DNA of 64,000 bases from contig SCUE01000019.1 of assembly GCA_004297775.1 (NCBI GenBank), positions 124,001 to 188,000 on the forward strand. The letters run 5' to 3'. The position numbers were made by a program, and so were the translations under genes. The notes beneath the pieces are model-generated. The model was not told where the DNA came from. It searched no databases and worked only from the letters and a program-made list of their open reading frames with translations. Of this stretch, positions 34,796-44,127 are shown piece by piece. This DNA comes from Chloroflexota bacterium (GTDB lineage: Bacteria > Chloroflexota > UBA6077 > FW602-bin22). Positions within the stretch are counted from its first letter, which is position 1; every line of letters begins with the position of its first letter.

Positions 34796-36223
34796 CTAGA
34801 AAATCGGCTGGCCGACCGTCTGCACCTTTAGGAGATTCGTACTCCCAGCGCCGCCAAGTGGCAATCCCGCTGTGACGACGATGCGATCGCCATCGTCAAC
34901 CAGTCCCGCGGCGCGTGCCGCGTCGATTGCGGCGGATGCCAGCGCCCCGGTCGTTCGCCGGCGTAGGCTAACCAGCGGAATGATGCCCCACGGAAGCGCC
35001 AGCGAACGGGCAATTTCTTGCCGCGGTGTCGCCGCGATCACCGGAACCGACGGCCGATGGGCGCTCAATCGTCGCGCCGTCCCACCTGTCTCGGTCAACG
35101 CCAGAATCGCGCGCGCATCGAGATCGCGAGCGAGCTCCACCGCCGCCTGTGCCACCGCGTCGGTTGCGTCCGGCGCGTGCTGCCCGAGATTCACCCCCGC
35201 GACGAACAACCGCTCCGCCGCGCACAGGATGCGCGCCATCGTCTCGACAACTCGGACCGGATGTCGCCCGACCGCTGTCTCGCCACTCAGCATCACCGCG
35301 TCAGTGCCATCAAGGACGGAGTTCACCACGTCGGTTGCCTCGGCCCGGGTGGGGACTGGCTGCTCCGTCATCGACTGAAGCATCTGCGTGGCAGTGATCA
35401 CTGGTTTGCCGCGCGCGTTGCAGCGCGCGATTAGCCGTTTTTGAGTTGCCGGAACTTCCTCGATCGGAAGTTCGACACCCATGTCGCCGCGGGCGACCAT
35501 CACGTCATCGGCCGAATCCACAATTTCGTCCATCTGCGCGACCGCCGCGGCGAGCTCGAACTTCACGACGACGCGCGCTCGCCCCGAGAGTTCCCGGATT
35601 TTCTCGCGGAGGTCGATCGCGTCGCCGGGCGCAGACACGAAGCTGAGCGCGACATAGTCGACGCCGTGTCGAATCACGAATGCGAGATCGTCCAGGTCCT
35701 TTGGCGTTGTCGCGCCGATCCCCAGCGGACATCCCGGGACGTTGATGCCCTGATGCGATCGGACCACGCCGCCGATCTCGACGATCGCCTCGGTCGCGTC
35801 CTTCAATTGTCGTAATACGCGCAGCGTGCGCGTGCCGTCGACCAGGAGCACTCGGTCACCTTCTCGCAGTTGAGCCGGCAGCGACGGGACCGAAACGGGT
35901 AGGGTGGACGCGTCACCGACGCGTCCATCGCCGACCAGACGAATGATCGCGCCCGGCATCAGGTCGATCGCGCCGCCGACCAGATCGCCGACGCGAACGC
36001 GCGGGCCCTGCAAGTCAGCCAGGACTGCGACCGGCTTGCTTTCCGCCCGGGCCGCGCGCCGCAGATCGCGAAGCATCCGCAGATGCCCAGCGTGCGATCC
36101 GTGCGACAAGTTGATCCGCGCCACGTCCATCCCGGCACGGATGAGCGCGCGAAGGGAGTCCTCCCCGGCGCAGGCTGGGCCAAGCGTACAGACGATCTTG
36201 ACTCGGCGGACGCGGGGGTTCAG
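34796..36223 (-). CDS. pyk: Pyruvate kinase, probably CTG-initiated
   Basis: Pyruvate kinase transfers phosphate from PEP to ADP at the end of glycolysis. Motifs include GMDVARINLSHG, the active-site loop VVKFELAAAV (catalytic Lys and Glu, normally KIE), and MVARGDMGVELP. The first ATG (36130) lies inside the fold and would remove the conserved first strand. Just upstream the same frame encodes RRVKIVCTLGPAC, the family N-terminus, back to an in-frame TAG at 36230-36232. No ATG, GTG or TTG exists between. A CTG at 36221-36223, with AAGGTAGG 5 bp before, is the best start and gives 475 residues, a normal length. Confidence 0.93.
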   Translation of the reverse strand: MNPRVRRVKIVCTLGPACAGEDSLRALIRAGMDVARINLSHGSHAGHLRMLRDLRRAARAESKPVAVLADLQGPRVRVGDLVGGAIDLMPGAIIRLVGDGRVGDASTLPVSVPSLPAQLREGDRVLLVDGTRTLRVLRQLKDATEAIVEIGGVVRSHQGINVPGCPLGIGATTPKDLDDLAFVIRHGVDYVALSFVSAPGDAIDLREKIRELSGRARVVVKFELAAAVAQMDEIVDSADDVMVARGDMGVELPIEEVPATQKRLIARCNARGKPVITATQMLQSMTEQPVPTRAEATDVVNSVLDGTDAVMLSGETAVGRHPVRVVETMARILCAAERLFVAGVNLGQHAPDATDAVAQAAVELARDLDARAILALTETGGTARRLSAHRPSVPVIAATPRQEIARSLALPWGIIPLVSLRRRTTGALASAAIDAARAAGLVDDGDRIVVTAGLPLGGAGSTNLLKVQTVGQPIF

Positions 36224-36232
36224 CGTCGCCTA

Positions 36233-36430
36233 CCTTGAGCGTTGTTCAACGCGCGCTTCCGGCCGGCTCCCGAATCAGGCAGAAGCGGCACTCGCCAACG
36301 CCAGGGATCGTTCCGCGCAACATCCGTCGCAGTATACGAACGGCAGGTTCGCGGCGGCGCGATCGTCGTCCTTGTTTCCGCCGCCGCGGCGCTTGTCATC
36401 CGTCGCCGAGCGAGGTCGTGATTCGCGGCC
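36233..36430. other. Intergenic stretch upstream of pyruvate kinase
   Basis: I see no convincing gene in these 198 bp. All three minus-strand frames hold short open stretches, one ending YCDGCCAERS, but none has a credible start codon with a ribosome site. The pyruvate kinase promoter should lie here. Confidence 0.4.
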
Positions 36431-37051
36431 TTACGGCACTGTCACGCGCTCCAATAGAACCTGAACAGCCTCGGAACCGCGAGCAACGGTGTGGCGCGTG
36501 TTCGGCCGCCAGGCCAGATCGTCGGACGACCAGATCAGAGGATGCCCGAAATGAAGTGTCACCGGGCGGCCGGCCATCGATTCGTATAGGGTCAGATCCT
36601 CGATCGCGGCTCGTTGTGCGTGGGTTGGGCGACGGTCGAGCTGAAGCTTCAGTCCCTCGATGCCAGCCGCCTGCGCCATCACCCAGCCGTAATCGGCCCC
36701 GAGCGTGCGATCTGGATGACCGGCGTCGAATACCGCGCCGACTTCGGTCAGGACGACGCGCGCAAGCGCGGCGTGACTGTGCGTCCGCGTGACGTACCAG
36801 TGGCCGCGCGGACTGAGCAAGACCGGCACGCCGACGAATCGATCGCGCGCGGCTGGCACCTGCCCGGGGCCAAGGGCGATCACGTCGTGCAGCGTCGCTT
36901 CGTGTGCGTGGTGCCTGACCAATGATTCGAGCGTCCGATCGACGCCGACGTTGACGCGCGCGGTCTCCGCGATCGCGATCGCGGAGACGCGCAACGATGC
37001 CTCGGAATCCTCCAAGAGAAATGCTCCCTCGCGCCCGGCGCGATACGTCAA
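36431..37051 (-). CDS. Hypothetical protein, 206 aa
   Basis: I do not recognise this protein. It is 206 residues, soluble, His-rich in its middle (SLVRHHAHEATLH, YVTRTHSHAAL, TLHFGHPLIWS), with no signal peptide. The histidines could bind a metal, but their spacing does not match a family that I know. A TTG at 37051 is the first start; another TTG at 37015 has GAGGGA upstream and may be the real one. About 200 bp separate its stop from the pyruvate kinase start. Confidence 0.55.
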   Translation of the reverse strand: MTYRAGREGAFLLEDSEASLRVSAIAIAETARVNVGVDRTLESLVRHHAHEATLHDVIALGPGQVPAARDRFVGVPVLLSPRGHWYVTRTHSHAALARVVLTEVGAVFDAGHPDRTLGADYGWVMAQAAGIEGLKLQLDRRPTHAQRAAIEDLTLYESMAGRPVTLHFGHPLIWSSDDLAWRPNTRHTVARGSEAVQVLLERVTVP

Positions 37052-37169
37052 TTCGTCAGCAAGCTCGTTTGCGGTCGCGGGCTACCTGTCGGCAATGCGA
37101 CCGGAGCGGAAATGATAGTCGGGAGCCCGCTGACGGGGCTTGGATTTCCCGAGGCGCCGCGGATGAGCC

Positions 37170-39359
37170 TTGTATGGCAGACTGAGCCAGGTGCAGCCAG
37201 TGCCGCGATTTGCATTCGAGCGTTGGGCTGTGGTGTCGGTCGCGGCCGGCTTCGTATTCGTCTGGGCGCTGTACGTAGCCGCCATCCCTCCGTTTGAAGG
37301 GCAAGACGAGATCTGGCACGTCATCTACGCCCAGACCTTGGCGCATAGGGAACTGCCAGTTCAGCAACTGGAGCGGCCTTCTGGCGAGATGTTCGTCATG
37401 AAAGAGGGCACGCAGCCCCCGCTCTACTATGCTCTCGTCGCGCCAGCGTTCGTGGGGACTGACGTCGAGACGCTGCGGCAATCGGCCGTGCATAACCCGC
37501 ACGGGTCGGTTGGCGGGCCGGGCGTGGTCGACAACCGTAACCTCTTTGCGCATCCACCCTCGGGTGCGCCGATCGATCGGCGCATGTGGATCGCGCGCGG
37601 CGTCTCGGCACTGTTCGGTCTCGGTACCGTACTGATGACGTACCTGTCGGCGCGCCGGGTTTCGCTGCCCGCGGCGCTGCCCGCGGCAGCGCTCGTGGCG
37701 TTCATGCCTGGTTTCTTGTTCGTCTCGGCGCTGGTCACGAATGACGTCGCGGTCGCGTTCTTTGGTGGGCTCGGGCTCTACACGGCGCTCCGGGCCGCGG
37801 AGGGCGGGCTCACGGCGCGCGCTCAACTCGGTTCCGGGTTCGTGGTTGGATTGGCGGCGTTGACGAAGGTGTCTGGCTTGCTCACGGCGCCGCTGCTTCT
37901 GGCGGCACTGGCCCTTCGACGTGAATCGAGCCGACGGACGTGGGGCGATGCAAGCGCGAGAATCGTCTTCCCGGCCATCTTGGTGACGGGCTGGTGGTAC
38001 GCCCGAAACCTGTCCCTCTACGGCGACCTAACCGGACTGCGGCGCCACCTGGGCCGTGACGACCTGTGGGGGGAGATTCCGACCGCGTCGGAGGTGATAT
38101 CCGATCTGGGTGGGCTTGCCCGCTCGTTCATCGGACTCTTCGGTTGGTTCTCGGTGCCGATGCACGATCCCGTGTACGTCGGATATTGGATCGTGCTGGC
38201 AATTGGCCTTGCCGGGCTCGCGCGGTGGCGAGGCGAGCGCCGCGGGCTCCTCCTGTGTCTGGGTTGGGCACTCATGATTCTTGGGGCGCTGGTGGCCTCG
38301 CGACTCATCTTCCGCAGCTTTCACGGGAGGTTGCTCTACCCAGCGTTGCCTGGCCTGGCCGTTCTCTGGGGAGTCGGGCTGATGGCGCTGACTCCGAACC
38401 CTGTGCGTCGTCCGGTCGTGGTCGCCGCGATTGGCGGGTTCGCGCTGGCGGCCGCCGCAGTGGCGCCGTTGTATCTATGGCCGGCCTACGCGGCGCCGTC
38501 GCCCGGATCGATTTGCTCCAGCGCTTCCACCGATCGGCGCGTTGGGGGACCGATCGAGTTGGTCGCGGCTCGGGTCGAACGATCTGAGCTTGCGCCGGGC
38601 GATATTCTTGATGTGGATCTCTGTTGGCGCGCAAATGAGCCGCCCGGGGCGATCTGGAGCGTCTTCGTCCAAGCTGTCGACCCGAACGGTCGAATTCTGG
38701 GACAGCACGACGGCTTTCCCGGCGGCGGACCCGACGCGACACTCTGGTGGCGCGCGGGAAGCCTGCACACCGACCGACATCGACTGAGGATCGCGTTGGA
38801 CGCGCCGGCGCCGACGGTTGCCGAGCTTCGTGTCGGCTTTTACGACAAAGCAACTGGCCGCCGCTTGCTCGACGTCGATCCATCAGGAGCCGACACAATC
38901 GCGCTGGACGATCTGCGCGTGGCGCCGACGCCGGGTCCAACTGACCCACGCGGCGATGGATCTCGGCGCTTCGACGATGGCATCTCCGTGATCGGCGTCG
39001 ACTTGCCGATCGTTTCGTCGAGGGTCGAGGGTACTGTCTGGTTGACGACTGATCGACCGATCGCTCGCAACCATACGATCTCGATCCAATTGGTCGGGCA
39101 AGGCGGTCTGGCGGCGCAGGATGATCGCCTGCCACGGGGCGGTTTGTACCCCACGACCGCATGGCGAGCCGGCGACGTTGTTCCGCACTCGTTCGCGCTT
39201 GCGCCGAGTCCTGTCGCCCCCGGACGCTCCCGGCTACTCCTGATTCTGTACGACCTTCCAGATGAGACACGGATCCTGGCCGACGGCACCGATCACCTCG
39301 TGCTGGCTGAGCTATGCTCCGCCGACGACGCATTGCGACTCTGTCCGCCCGAGCACTGA
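37170..39359 (+). CDS. Polytopic membrane glycosyltransferase-like protein with external beta-sandwich tail
   Basis: A 729-residue protein of the same architecture as the one at 15741. About ten membrane helices fill the first 440 residues, with an acidic first loop (PPFEGQDEIWHVIYAQ) that fits the catalytic Asp/Glu-His site of GT-C enzymes, and KEGTQPPLYYAL. The C-terminal 290 residues have two beta-sandwich units, each with a W-R-A-G turn (LWWRAGSLHT, TAWRAGDVVP). The TTG at 37170 or the GTG at 37191 could be the start. The donor and acceptor are unknown; it probably works on the outer face. The next gene, 72 bp on, is a DUF3604 protein. Confidence 0.75.
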   Translation: MYGRLSQVQPVPRFAFERWAVVSVAAGFVFVWALYVAAIPPFEGQDEIWHVIYAQTLAHRELPVQQLERPSGEMFVMKEGTQPPLYYALVAPAFVGTDVETLRQSAVHNPHGSVGGPGVVDNRNLFAHPPSGAPIDRRMWIARGVSALFGLGTVLMTYLSARRVSLPAALPAAALVAFMPGFLFVSALVTNDVAVAFFGGLGLYTALRAAEGGLTARAQLGSGFVVGLAALTKVSGLLTAPLLLAALALRRESSRRTWGDASARIVFPAILVTGWWYARNLSLYGDLTGLRRHLGRDDLWGEIPTASEVISDLGGLARSFIGLFGWFSVPMHDPVYVGYWIVLAIGLAGLARWRGERRGLLLCLGWALMILGALVASRLIFRSFHGRLLYPALPGLAVLWGVGLMALTPNPVRRPVVVAAIGGFALAAAAVAPLYLWPAYAAPSPGSICSSASTDRRVGGPIELVAARVERSELAPGDILDVDLCWRANEPPGAIWSVFVQAVDPNGRILGQHDGFPGGGPDATLWWRAGSLHTDRHRLRIALDAPAPTVAELRVGFYDKATGRRLLDVDPSGADTIALDDLRVAPTPGPTDPRGDGSRRFDDGISVIGVDLPIVSSRVEGTVWLTTDRPIARNHTISIQLVGQGGLAAQDDRLPRGGLYPTTAWRAGDVVPHSFALAPSPVAPGRSRLLLILYDLPDETRILADGTDHLVLAELCSADDALRLCPPEH

Positions 39360-39420
39360 CGCGTGAATTGGCCAATCCGGTTCGGCGGTGCACCGAAGGC
39401 GAACTGACTCGCAGTCGGGA

Positions 39421-39426
39421 TACGAT
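39421..39426 (+). promoter_or_regulatory. -10 element TACGAT of a likely leaderless gene
   Basis: TACGAT ends 5 bp before the GTG at 39432, placing a transcription start at the start codon. No Shine-Dalgarno is present upstream of the GTG. Confidence 0.45.
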
Positions 39427-39431
39427 CCACT

Positions 39432-41558
39432 GTGCCATTCCGCGTCGGCGACGGGACGATGATCGGTCGCGCCCGCCTCGATCCGGAGGGGCCGGTCGTC
39501 GCCGCGTCCGTCGGCGACTGGACGATCGTCTATACGGTGGGTCGCTACTGCTTCGACGACGGCGGCGCCCTGCGCTTGTCGTGGCGCTTCGCGTCCGACT
39601 GGCTGGACCCGCAGACCACCGATCCGTCGAGCCCCTCCTTTCTCGCGGTGACGACCGATGGCGGCGCACGCCTGATCTCTCGCTACGAGCCGCGCGGCAA
39701 CGTTCGCCCGTGGATGAAGACAGTCGACGTTCGGGTCATCGATGGGTTCCTGCGCGAAGGTGAGATGATTCGTTTCGCGTGGCGGCGAACGCGCGCTCAG
39801 ACGTTCCGCGAGACACGATTCCGATTTCGGCTGCTGGTGGATCCTTTCGGCACCGGCGTGTTCGAGGAGGTGCCTGACGACCTGGGATTCCGGGTCATCT
39901 CCGGTCCGCCGGCTCGGATGCGGGTGCATGCGCCCTCGCTGGCGGCGCGCGGCGCGACGATACCGCTGCGCGCACAGTACGAAGACGCGTGGGGCAATCC
40001 GACCCGGCCGCCGCCTGGCCAAATCGAAGTTGTCGGTCGGATATCGACGTGGAACTTTGCCGTCAAGCAGGATGTTGTGGAGGTCCCCGCGTCGAACGCC
40101 GGGATCGTTCGCGCCGAGATTGTCCACCCGGCTTCCGGCTTGAGAGCGACCGCCAACCCCACGGAGGTGGTCGGGACACCGACGGCCTTCCGTCCGTTCT
40201 GGGGCGATCTCCACGGGCAGAGCGGCGAGACGATCGGCTCAGGAACCGTCGCCGAGTATTTCGCCTACGCCCGCGACGTCGCGGCGGTCGATTTCGCTTC
40301 CCATCAAGGCAACGACTTCCAGGTCACGCCGGCCGTGTGGGACGCGATTCGTACGCAGACGCGCGCATACCACGCGCCGGGTCGTTTCGTGACCTTCCTG
40401 GGCATCGAGTGGTCCGCGATCACTGCCGCCGGCGGCGATCACAATGTCCTCTATCCCGGCGACGATGGTAAACTCCATCGAACCAGCCACTGGCAGATCG
40501 CCGATCGCGGCGATGCCGAGGCGGACGCCTATCCGATCTCGGAACTCCATCGCTCGTTCGCCGATCAGAACGTCCTGCTCGTGCCGCACATCGGCGGACG
40601 ACGCGCGGACCTCACCGAGCACGACCCGACTCTGGAGCGCCTGATCGAGATCCACTCCTGCTGGGGAACGTTCGAGTGGTTTCTCGAGGACGCGATGCGG
40701 CGCGGCTACCGTGTCGGATTCGTGGCCGGCAGTGACGATCACAAGGGGCGCCCCGGCGCCGCGTCACCCGGCGCGGGCTCATTCGCCGTTCGCGGCGGTC
40801 TGACCTGCGCGTGGGCGACCGACCTTACGCGCCCGGCAATCTGGGACGCGCTTCGCTCGCGGCGCACCTCCTGCACGACTGGCGCCCGGATCATCGCGCG
40901 GTTGACGACCACGGACGGCCGCTGGATGGGCGAAGACATCGACGCTTCGACGTCGATTCCGACGTTTTCCGCGTTCGTCGCCGGGACCGCTTCCCTGGTC
41001 GATCTGGAAATACGGCGAGGTGTCGACGTAGTGTGTCGTCACAACCTCGGCGCCCGGCCTTCGCCGGATCGCATTCGGATCGCGTGGTCTGGCGCGCGCA
41101 TCTTCGATCGCAATCGCCAGCAGACGTGGGACGGCCGCCTGCGGGTCGACGGCGGGCTCATTCTGTCCGCGACGCCGTACGCGATGGACGAACCGAGCGA
41201 GGTTGTCGCGCTCGAGCACGATGGCCGGGTCGCGTGGCGATCGCGCACCGCGGGCGATGAGGATGGTGTCGATCTGACACTCGACGATGCCCGCTCCGGA
41301 ACGCTCCACTTCGAAACGGAGGTTTGTTCCTTCGTGCTGGACCTCGCGAGCCTCGGCTCGCGTCACACCGTCGAAGCCGGTGGCGTTGACCGACGCGTGG
41401 TCGTGAGTCGGCTGCCAGAAAGCCCCGGTCCGACCGAGGTTGCCTTCACCTGGCGCGACCCGGCGCCGCCGAGCGGCTGGAGCGCCTACTACCTGCGCGC
41501 CAAGCAGATCGACGGCGAGATCGCCTGGACCAGCCCGATCTTCGTGCACGCGCCGTGA
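39432..41558 (+). CDS. DUF3604 protein with PHP-like metal site
   Basis: A 708-residue protein. The N-terminal 270 residues are beta-rich. The middle region is the DUF3604 core, related to PHP-type metallohydrolases: FWGDLHGQSGETIGSGT, VDFASHQGNDFQ, FLGIEWSA-GGDHNVLY, LLVPHIGGRRADL, and FVAGSDDHKGRPG supply several His/Asp ligands. The C-terminal 200 residues are another beta domain. The reaction is unknown. There is no signal peptide, so it is cytoplasmic. Start GTG 39432 is preceded by a -10 box and not by a ribosome site. Confidence 0.87.
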   Translation: MPFRVGDGTMIGRARLDPEGPVVAASVGDWTIVYTVGRYCFDDGGALRLSWRFASDWLDPQTTDPSSPSFLAVTTDGGARLISRYEPRGNVRPWMKTVDVRVIDGFLREGEMIRFAWRRTRAQTFRETRFRFRLLVDPFGTGVFEEVPDDLGFRVISGPPARMRVHAPSLAARGATIPLRAQYEDAWGNPTRPPPGQIEVVGRISTWNFAVKQDVVEVPASNAGIVRAEIVHPASGLRATANPTEVVGTPTAFRPFWGDLHGQSGETIGSGTVAEYFAYARDVAAVDFASHQGNDFQVTPAVWDAIRTQTRAYHAPGRFVTFLGIEWSAITAAGGDHNVLYPGDDGKLHRTSHWQIADRGDAEADAYPISELHRSFADQNVLLVPHIGGRRADLTEHDPTLERLIEIHSCWGTFEWFLEDAMRRGYRVGFVAGSDDHKGRPGAASPGAGSFAVRGGLTCAWATDLTRPAIWDALRSRRTSCTTGARIIARLTTTDGRWMGEDIDASTSIPTFSAFVAGTASLVDLEIRRGVDVVCRHNLGARPSPDRIRIAWSGARIFDRNRQQTWDGRLRVDGGLILSATPYAMDEPSEVVALEHDGRVAWRSRTAGDEDGVDLTLDDARSGTLHFETEVCSFVLDLASLGSRHTVEAGGVDRRVVVSRLPESPGPTEVAFTWRDPAPPSGWSAYYLRAKQIDGEIAWTSPIFVHAP

Positions 41559-41568
41559 GGCCGTCGTA

Positions 41569-42126
41569 CTACACCGGAGGCTTTCTCTTCCACGAAAGAT
41601 CTGGAACACCCAGATCCGAAATCCAGCGTTCCGCCTCGTTCGGCGAACGCAGGTGCACGATCGCCAGGTGGGCGAACCTCGACTCCGCGAGCGCGGCCGG
41701 ATACGCGACTCGATTGCGCCGGTGCTGTCTGAACGCCCAGATGAAGAGCGAGTCCCGTGAGAAATGTTCGCGCAGGCTCTCGCGGTTGCCATTCCATAGC
41801 GCCTCGCGCGCCCACAAGCGTTGCGCAGTGCGGCGAAACAGGCGTGCCAACACCAATGGCAGCGGGTAGTCGAGCCAGACGAGCGTATCGGCACGACTCC
41901 AGACGATGTCGCGCACCTTCGTGTAGCTGCCATCACATACCCAGTGTTCGCCGTCGGTTGCGGTCGTGACACGGGAACGGAAGACCTCCACCTCGGCCAT
42001 CTTCCAGCCGGCCTCCCAATGCAGCGCGTCCAACTCGACGTGGTCGTATCCGAGGCGAGCCGCGAGGGTGGCGGCAAACGTCGTCTTGCCGGACCCGGAC
42101 GTTCCGACGACCGCGACGCGCTTCAT
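41569..42126 (-). CDS. P-loop kinase-like protein (adenylate kinase / FlaR-like)
   Basis: A 185-residue P-loop protein beginning MKRVAVVGTSGSGKTTFAATLA (Walker A within GTSGSGKTT), with the lid and substrate region HVELDALHWEAGW and WVCDGSYTKVRD, and VWLDYPLPLVLARLFRRT. This pattern is common in bacterial proteins annotated as adenylate kinase or topology modulation protein (FlaR). The substrate is unknown, with a small molecule most likely. The ATG at 42126 is chosen because the P-loop strand starts at once; the longer frame is unsupported. It converges with the DUF3604 gene. Confidence 0.85.
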   Translation of the reverse strand: MKRVAVVGTSGSGKTTFAATLAARLGYDHVELDALHWEAGWKMAEVEVFRSRVTTATDGEHWVCDGSYTKVRDIVWSRADTLVWLDYPLPLVLARLFRRTAQRLWAREALWNGNRESLREHFSRDSLFIWAFRQHRRNRVAYPAALAESRFAHLAIVHLRSPNEAERWISDLGVPDLSWKRKPPV

Positions 42127-42228
42127 CGTTGCCTCTGCCTCTTGTGTCTCGATCCTCGACGCCGGAGCCATTTTATGGTCTCGGCATCGCTTCACCGCCG
42201 CAAGCCCGTCTCGCGTCTGTGACGAGCG

Positions 42229-42234
42229 TAGAAT
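42229..42234 (+). promoter_or_regulatory. -10 element TAGAAT before the Rieske gene
   Basis: TAGAAT at 42229-42234 would give a transcript starting near 42241 with the ribosome site GGGGAGG at 42245-42251, upstream of the TTG at 42261. Confidence 0.4.
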
Positions 42235-42260
42235 GCGCCGCGCAGGGGAGGCGTGCCAGC

Positions 42261-44054
42261 TTGACGACGACCTCAGTGACCACTCACGAGGACACCGACG
42301 GCTGGCTGCTCGCCGGCTCAGTCGACGAGATTGCCCGGCGCGGCGTCGTGGTCGTGCACAGTGCGCGTCACGGCATTGCGGTGTTCGTTCAGGGCGATGT
42401 GCCGCGGCGGCGTGTCGCCGCGGTCGACAACCGTTGCCCGCACATGGGCTTTCCGCTGAGCCGCGGAAGCATCTGCGACGGCATCTTGACCTGCCACTGG
42501 CACCACGCCCGGTTCGACCTCGCGACCGGCGGCACGTTCGATCCGTTCGCGGACGACGTCGCGGTCCATCGTGTCGCCGTCGTCGATGGCGTCGTCTGGG
42601 TGGACCCGCGGCCGGTGCCGATCGGCGACCGCGCGGCGCGCTGGGCAGCCCGGCTCGAGGACGCGTTGGAGCAGGACCTGTCGCTCGTGCTCGTCAAGTC
42701 GGTGCTGGGTCTGTTGTCCGAGTCGGGAGCGTCGGCGTCGCGCGGCATCCTCGAGATCGGCGCCGGGTTCGGGGCACGCCAACGCGCGGCCGGCTGGGGC
42801 CCTGGGCTCACGATTCTGACCGCGATGGGACGTTGCCTCGATCGCCTGGCGCCGGACGACCGGCCAATCGCACTCTTCCACGGTCTGGCGCACGTGGCCG
42901 CGGACTGCGCCGGCGCGGCGCCGCGCTTCCGGATCGAGCCGCTGCCAGGGTCCGGCCACGACGCCGCCTGGCTTCGGCGCCAGTTCCGACAGTTCGCCGA
43001 GATGCGCAACGCCGAGGGCGTCGAGCGCGCGCTCGCCACGGCCATCGCGGCCGGGCTGCCGTCGGCGGCGGTCGCCGATCTCATCCTCGCGGCGGTCACG
43101 GACCATTACTTCGTCAACGGTGGGCATACCCTCGATTTCACCAACAAGGCATTCGAGCTTCTCGCGCTGATCGGCTGGGAGCACGCCGCGGACGTGCTCC
43201 CAAGCCTGGTGGGCGGGCTGGCGCGCGCCACACGTAGCGAGGAGCAGAGCGCCTGGCGCAGCCCGATCGATCTGGTCGCGCTGGCCGCGCCGTCGCTGGA
43301 CCGGCTGCCCGAAGCCGTGCGACTCGATTCCGGGTCCGACTGGTTGGGCTTTGAGACGTTCACCCAGGCGGCGCTGAGTGACGACCCGGCGGCGATCGTT
43401 GCCGCAATCGACCAGGCCTGGGACGATGGCGCGGCGCCGGCCGCCGTGACGCTGGCGCTGGCGTACGCCGCGGCATTGCGCGTGGCGCGCTTCCCAATCA
43501 GCAACGAGTTCGGCGACTGGATCGCGGTGCTGCACACGCTCACCTACTGCAATGCCCTCCACCAGTCGATGAAGCGGGCGCCGTCGATTGAGCTATGCCG
43601 TGGTATCTATCACGGCGCGCTCAAGGTCTACGTCGACCGTTTCCTGAACGTGCCGTCGGCCCGCCTCCCCGACGGCAACGGTCAGACCATCGCGCCGGAG
43701 GCACTTGCGGCCGAGCTAGCGAGCCTGCTCGATCGGCAGCAGCAGGTCACGCCAGCCGCTGATCTCGTCGACGGCTACCTGCGCGGCGAGGGCCCGGCCA
43801 CACCACTCTGGGCGGCGCTGGGCAACGCGCTGCTGCGCGAGGACGCCGAGTTCCACTCGTACCAGATGTACGAGGCCGGCGCCGCCCTGTTCGACGAACT
43901 CGCGCCGACCCGACCGGACGCGGCGCGCAACGTTGCGGTTGCGACCGCCCGCTACCTCGCCGCCCACGCGCCGACGCACCGCGAGATGCGCCAGACCGCC
44001 CGCATCGCCGTCCGGCTTCAGCGCGGCGACGACCTGACGGCCGAGGACGAGTAG
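42261..44054 (+). CDS. Rieske 2Fe-2S domain fused to a large helical domain of unknown function
   Basis: The 597-residue protein starts with a Rieske domain (residues about 12-110). Ligands are Cys59 and His61 (CPHMG) and Cys78 and His81 (CHWHHARFD). The remaining 480 residues are predicted all-helical and His-rich at spaced sites: IALFHGLAHVAADC, VTDHYFVNGGHTLDFTNKAF, GWEHAADVLP, CNALHQSMK, CRGIYHGALK and DAEFHSYQMYEAG. They could form a metal or cofactor centre fed by the Rieske cluster (inference). I know no named family for it; questin oxidase-like proteins show a comparable His pattern. The TTG start follows GGGGAGG. Confidence 0.8.
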   Translation: MTTTSVTTHEDTDGWLLAGSVDEIARRGVVVVHSARHGIAVFVQGDVPRRRVAAVDNRCPHMGFPLSRGSICDGILTCHWHHARFDLATGGTFDPFADDVAVHRVAVVDGVVWVDPRPVPIGDRAARWAARLEDALEQDLSLVLVKSVLGLLSESGASASRGILEIGAGFGARQRAAGWGPGLTILTAMGRCLDRLAPDDRPIALFHGLAHVAADCAGAAPRFRIEPLPGSGHDAAWLRRQFRQFAEMRNAEGVERALATAIAAGLPSAAVADLILAAVTDHYFVNGGHTLDFTNKAFELLALIGWEHAADVLPSLVGGLARATRSEEQSAWRSPIDLVALAAPSLDRLPEAVRLDSGSDWLGFETFTQAALSDDPAAIVAAIDQAWDDGAAPAAVTLALAYAAALRVARFPISNEFGDWIAVLHTLTYCNALHQSMKRAPSIELCRGIYHGALKVYVDRFLNVPSARLPDGNGQTIAPEALAAELASLLDRQQQVTPAADLVDGYLRGEGPATPLWAALGNALLREDAEFHSYQMYEAGAALFDELAPTRPDAARNVAVATARYLAAHAPTHREMRQTARIAVRLQRGDDLTAEDE

Positions 44055-44127
44055 CATCGGGAGGACGGCCTTGGGAGACGCGGTGCCAATCTGACGGCAG
44101 AGTCGGCCGCTCACGAGCAACCGCGAT

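Noticed and set aside
36233-36430. A small Cys-containing peptide (ending YCDGCCAERSLALASAASA) upstream of pyruvate kinase
   Set aside because: The frame follows directly after the stop of the neighbouring gene and has no ATG, GTG or TTG start.
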